In this document: piece after piece, positions 6,521-8,712 of the stretch | Layout of the letters: each line of letters starts with the position of its first letter | Position numbering within the stretch: position 1 is the stretch's first letter | NCBI GenBank assembly: GCA_002509495.1 | Contig: DAEV01000028.1 | Location: forward strand, 409-9,120 | Direction of reading: 5' to 3' | From: Methanolinea sp. UBA473 | GTDB taxonomy: Archaea; Halobacteriota; Methanomicrobia; Methanomicrobiales; Methanospirillaceae | Length of the DNA stretch: 8,712 bases | Position numbers and translations under genes: made by a program | Notes under the pieces: generated by a model | What the model was told of the DNA's origin: nothing | Databases searched by the model: none | Seen by the model: only the letters and a program-made list of their open reading frames with translations

Positions 6521-6876
6521 TTATCCGGACTGCCTGATCGCGGTAATATCCCGGACCGTCTCGATCGCGCCGATCTTTTTGAAATCGGCCCCTGGCTCAA
6601 GGCTTCGATGGCCACTGCTTCCCGGCCGCGTCCGGTGAAGATGATGAACGGAAGACGGGGGTATTCCTTCCGCACCACTTTGAGAGATTCGATCCCGTCC
6701 ATCTCCGGCATCTGGAAATCGGATACGATCGCATCGTACTCTTTTTCCTTCAGTTTCTGCAGGGCATCTTTTGCCGATTCCACCGTCTCAACTCGAAAAA
6801 TCCCGGCTCTCTCAAGGTGGATTTTTACGATATCCAGGAGTACCGCTTCGTCGTCCACGTAGAGAACCGATATCAT
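6521..6876 (-). pseudogene. Degraded response-regulator receiver gene, frameshifted and joined to a PAS/PAC-like tail
   Basis: From ATG 6876 the first 96 residues are a good CheY-like receiver of the methanogen type: VLYVDDE with acidic D8/D9, phosphoacceptor D53 in SDFQMPEMDG, T81 in IIFTGRGRE, and then EALSQG. After that the frame changes. As read, it runs on as a non-homologous basic sequence antisense into the TetR gene (to 6397). Restoring one G in the G4 run at 6589-6592 gives ADFKKIGAIETVRDITAIRQ and a stop at 6521. The ADF continues the usual receiver motif (EAL..GADF), but the conserved strand-5 lysine region is missing. IGAIETVRDIT instead resembles the end of a PAC segment after a PAS domain. 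The simplest reading is a remnant of a larger receiver-PAS protein after an internal deletion plus a frameshift. Its receiver is probably nonfunctional. Confidence 0.7.
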
Positions 6877-6895
6877 TTTGCGATTGTTATATTCC

Positions 6896-6915
6896 CGATA
6901 TAATAATGCATAAAC
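6896..6915 (-). promoter_or_regulatory. TATA box of the receiver remnant, probably leaderless
   Basis: On the minus strand this AT-rich block contains TTATGCATTATTATATC. Its centre is about 25-29 bases from the ATG at 6876, the normal archaeal TATA-to-start-site distance, so the transcript would start at or next to the ATG. The promoter looks intact although the gene is damaged. Confidence 0.45.
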
Positions 6916-6994
6916 ATTCATGGTCCCGGAGCGCAGGCCCTGGTCCTGATTCCCATTCTCCGGATCCCTCGCCCCGGCCCGTGTGAAACCGTCC

Positions 6995-7004
6995 CGTTTA
7001 ATAG
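6995..7004 (+). promoter_or_regulatory. TATA box of the Cache lipoprotein gene
   Basis: CGTTTAATAG lies about 26-30 bases upstream of ATG 7028, which implies a leaderless or very short-leader transcript. This favours 7028 over the in-frame GTG at 6983, which lies upstream of the TATA element. Confidence 0.4.
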
Positions 7005-7027
7005 GAATCAGGGATGTACTGGCGCAT

Positions 7028-7966
7028 ATGAGATATGGATTGCCTGTCATCACCCTCCTCATCCTCCTCGCAATTGCAGCCGGCTGCATGCAGACTGCAC
7101 CCCAGGCGGGACCGCCCTCTCCCGCAACGACGGGGACTCCGGTCGCCGTCGGCGCAGCAGTTCCTTCCACCTCGCTCGAGATCAAGGATTACGTTGATAA
7201 TGCGGCATCGTTCGCGCAAAAGAACGGCAAGGATGCCGCGATCGCGGCGTTCAACAACGCGTCCGGCCCGTTCGTCACCGGCGACGTGTACGTCTACGCC
7301 CTCGATTATTCGGGGATCGCGCTCGCCCTGCCCTTCCAGCCCGGCAAGGTCGGCACGGACTTCCTGCCCGTGAAGGACGCTTCCGGCAAATTATACACCA
7401 AAGTCGAGATCGAGCTCGCAAAAAGCGGGGGCGGGTATATCCTGTACCATTACCCGGTCCCTGCCGACAACTCGACGAGCGCACTCAAGATCAGTTACGT
7501 CCGCCCCGTGGACGACACCTACTGGATAGGGGCCGGAATCTACACGAGCGAAGAGCGGCTGATCGGTCCTGAACTCCGGCAGTTCGTCGCGGAGGCAAAG
7601 GCCTATGCCCTGGCGAACGGCAAAGAGAAGGCACTTGCCGCGTTCAACAATGTCACCGGCCCGTTTGTCATCGGGGATCTCTACATCTTCTCGTACGACT
7701 ACAACGGGGCCGTGCTCTCCTGGCCTTTCCGCCCGGACCAGGTGGGCGTGAACCGGTTCGACGCGATCGATCCGGTGGGCTCACACCACGTGCAGGAGTT
7801 CCTCGCTGTTGCAGGAAGCGGAGGGGGAATGGTCGACTACTACTCGACGAACCCGATTACCAATAAGACCGAACTCAAGATCAGTTACGTGGTGGACGTA
7901 GACGGGAGCTGGATGCTCGGAGCCGGACGATACATCGAACCGGGTCCGATCGTCCTCCGGGCATGA
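7028..7966 (+). CDS. Lipoprotein with two tandem Cache-like sensor domains
   Basis: A 312-residue exported protein. Residues 4-19 are hydrophobic and end in the lipobox IAAGC, so Cys20 should be lipidated and the rest anchored outside the membrane by a Pro/Thr/Ala-rich linker (21-48). Two related modules follow, about 50-172 and 182-302. Parallel landmarks are NGKDAAIAAFNNASGPFVTG and NGKEKALAAFNNVTGPFVIG; DVYVYALDYSGIALALPFQP and DLYIFSYDYNGAVLSWPFRP; ALKISYVRPVDDTYWIGAGI and ELKISYVVDVDGSWMLGAGR. This pattern is that of single Cache (sCache_2-like) small-molecule sensing domains. No kinase, methyl-accepting or other output domain is present, so it may act as a binding protein or co-receptor. 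The start is the ATG at 7028, because a GTG 45 bases upstream would put 15 polar residues before the signal. It is divergent from the receiver remnant. Confidence 0.85.
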   Translation: MRYGLPVITLLILLAIAAGCMQTAPQAGPPSPATTGTPVAVGAAVPSTSLEIKDYVDNAASFAQKNGKDAAIAAFNNASGPFVTGDVYVYALDYSGIALALPFQPGKVGTDFLPVKDASGKLYTKVEIELAKSGGGYILYHYPVPADNSTSALKISYVRPVDDTYWIGAGIYTSEERLIGPELRQFVAEAKAYALANGKEKALAAFNNVTGPFVIGDLYIFSYDYNGAVLSWPFRPDQVGVNRFDAIDPVGSHHVQEFLAVAGSGGGMVDYYSTNPITNKTELKISYVVDVDGSWMLGAGRYIEPGPIVLRA

Positions 7967-8020
7967 AGCAGAAAACCCCGGTTGCCCGATAATCCGGAGG
8001 TAGAACACGGGGGATTCCCA

Positions 8021-8030
8021 CTTTTTTTCC
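8021..8030 (+). terminator. T7 terminator of the Cache lipoprotein gene
   Basis: CTTTTTTTCC lies 55-62 bases after the lipoprotein stop codon. A second run of five T residues (8079-8083) follows before the next gene. Both are plain T-tracts of the archaeal kind. Confidence 0.45.
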
Positions 8031-8116
8031 CGGGCATGAACCCCTCCTGGAATGCAGCGACTCTCCCCGATGCCAACCTTTTTCACTCTATCGCCGTTAC
8101 CAATTTCCTGAGCAGC

Positions 8117-8587
8117 ATGAACGAAGATCCCGGCCCGGACCCGGTCCCTCCCCTCTGCAGGGTCTGTGCCCACCTCCATCGCGGGGAGGAGCTACCGGCC
8201 TGCGACGCGTTTCCTGAAGGAATCCCGGAAGACATACTTCTGGGGGGGCTTCATGTCGATCCTTACCCCGGCGATCGGGGGCTGGGATTCCGGAAGACGA
8301 GCCCTGAACCGTCCTTTTTCATCGTTGACGCCCGGCCCGGCACCCTGTTCCGGGTGACCTGCACCGGGTCCTACGAACGCTACGTCCCGATCCTCGACCT
8401 CTGGGACCTGGACGACAGGTTCATCCGGTATGTCAGGTCAGTCCCCTTCCCCGTCCGCCCCTTCGACGCAGCCGATGCGGAGGCATTCGTGGAATCGTCG
8501 CGGCAATGCCTCGACTCCATGAACCCCTGCATGCGGGAGGTCCGGCGGATGATGTACCTCCGGACGCACGAGGGCGAGGCGAGGTAA
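8117..8587 (+). CDS. Conserved-looking hypothetical protein with CxxC and PYPGD motifs
   Basis: A 156-residue soluble protein of unknown function. The N-terminus has LCRVCAHLHRGEELPACDAF: C14, C17 and C29 with H19 and H21 nearby, a plausible metal site. It is followed by PEGIPEDILLGGLHVDPYPGDRGLGF. The combination of cysteines, a FP.GIP..I element and a PYPGD.G..F element resembles small uncharacterised proteins found in bacteria and archaea, recalled from general knowledge and not checked. No signal peptide or membrane segment is visible. The C-terminal third is helical and charged, with Cys131 and Cys138. The start at 8117 is chosen because the frame upstream (to a TTG at 7982) runs through two T-tract terminators and shows no coding character. 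No clear ribosome binding site precedes the ATG, so it may be leaderless or weakly expressed. Confidence 0.7.
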   Translation: MNEDPGPDPVPPLCRVCAHLHRGEELPACDAFPEGIPEDILLGGLHVDPYPGDRGLGFRKTSPEPSFFIVDARPGTLFRVTCTGSYERYVPILDLWDLDDRFIRYVRSVPFPVRPFDAADAEAFVESSRQCLDSMNPCMREVRRMMYLRTHEGEAR

Positions 8588-8677
8588 GGGGGCGGGGTGA
8601 TCGACCGTTCGAATCCCGGGGCTACCTGCGGTGGCACATTTCCGGGTCGATGGAAATAATTTCAGAAACGCGGGTTG

Positions 8678-8693
8678 AATAATTATATATAGA
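8678..8693 (+). promoter_or_regulatory. Strong TATA-like element at the right edge
   Basis: AATAATTATATATAGA is the most TATA-like sequence in the window. It stands in a 125-base gap with no gene. The start site would fall about at or beyond base 8712, so it probably serves a gene or RNA just outside the window. Because the core is nearly palindromic the direction is uncertain. Confidence 0.45.
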
Positions 8694-8712
8694 GAATAGC
8701 GAATAACCAGCA

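Noticed and set aside
6397..6588. C-terminal half of the receiver gene as read in the unshifted frame
   Set aside because: The sequence is basic and unlike any receiver, and it overlaps the 3' end of the TetR gene on the opposite strand. The shifted frame gives a better protein and a stop in the intergenic gap.
7982..8116. Upstream extension of the CxxC protein to a TTG
   Set aside because: It spans two T-tract terminators and has no coding character; the recognisable motifs begin after the ATG at 8117.
1..8712. CRISPR array, insertion sequence, tRNA or rRNA
   Set aside because: No regularly spaced repeats, transposase motifs or recognisable RNA gene signatures were seen by eye on either strand.

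Overview
The window looks like chromosomal DNA from a methanogenic archaeon, most likely of the Methanomicrobiales type. This is inferred from several traits: GC-rich genes separated by short AT-rich TATA-like patches; gene ends marked by plain T-runs rather than strong hairpin terminators; a histidine kinase with the HDILN-style H-box and a 7-TM sensor that is common in methanogens; a response-regulator remnant of the methanogen kinase type; and a membrane-anchored Ig-repeat protein beside a MacB-like ABC transporter. No rRNA, tRNA, CRISPR array or insertion sequence was recognised, and no gene-free stretch exceeds about 220 bases.

Layout, left to right. (1) Positions 1-494, +: the C-terminal end of a bacterial-type (LonA) Lon protease with its Ser-Lys dyad. 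(2) Positions 602-2308, -: a 7TM-PAS histidine kinase, convergent with lon across an A5/T5 bidirectional terminator candidate. (3) Positions 2530-5691, -: a tight three-gene operon transcribed in the order membrane-anchored Ig-repeat surface protein (429 aa), MacB/FtsX-type permease (404 aa), LolD/MacB-type ATPase (225 aa). It ends in a T8 tract touching the ATPase stop codon. (4) Positions 5876-6454, +: a TetR-family regulator transcribed divergently from the operon. The intergenic region carries two small inverted repeats that could be its operators, and its most likely start is a TTG with a good ribosome binding site.

(5) Positions 6521-6876, -: a degraded response-regulator gene whose receiver domain is frameshifted and joined to what looks like the tail of a PAS/PAC domain. 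(6) Positions 7028-7966, +: a lipoprotein made of two tandem Cache-like sensor domains, divergent from the remnant. (7) Positions 8117-8587, +: a small CxxC protein of unknown function. (8) A strong TATA-like element at the right edge probably drives a gene beyond the window.

The most coherent functional unit is the TetR/Ig-repeat/permease/ATPase cluster, which reads as a regulated envelope efflux or lipoprotein-transport-like machine in which an Ig-fold anchored protein stands where bacterial systems use a MacA adaptor. The other theme is signal input: a 7TM kinase, a broken receiver and a Cache lipoprotein, none with a recognisable partner in the window.
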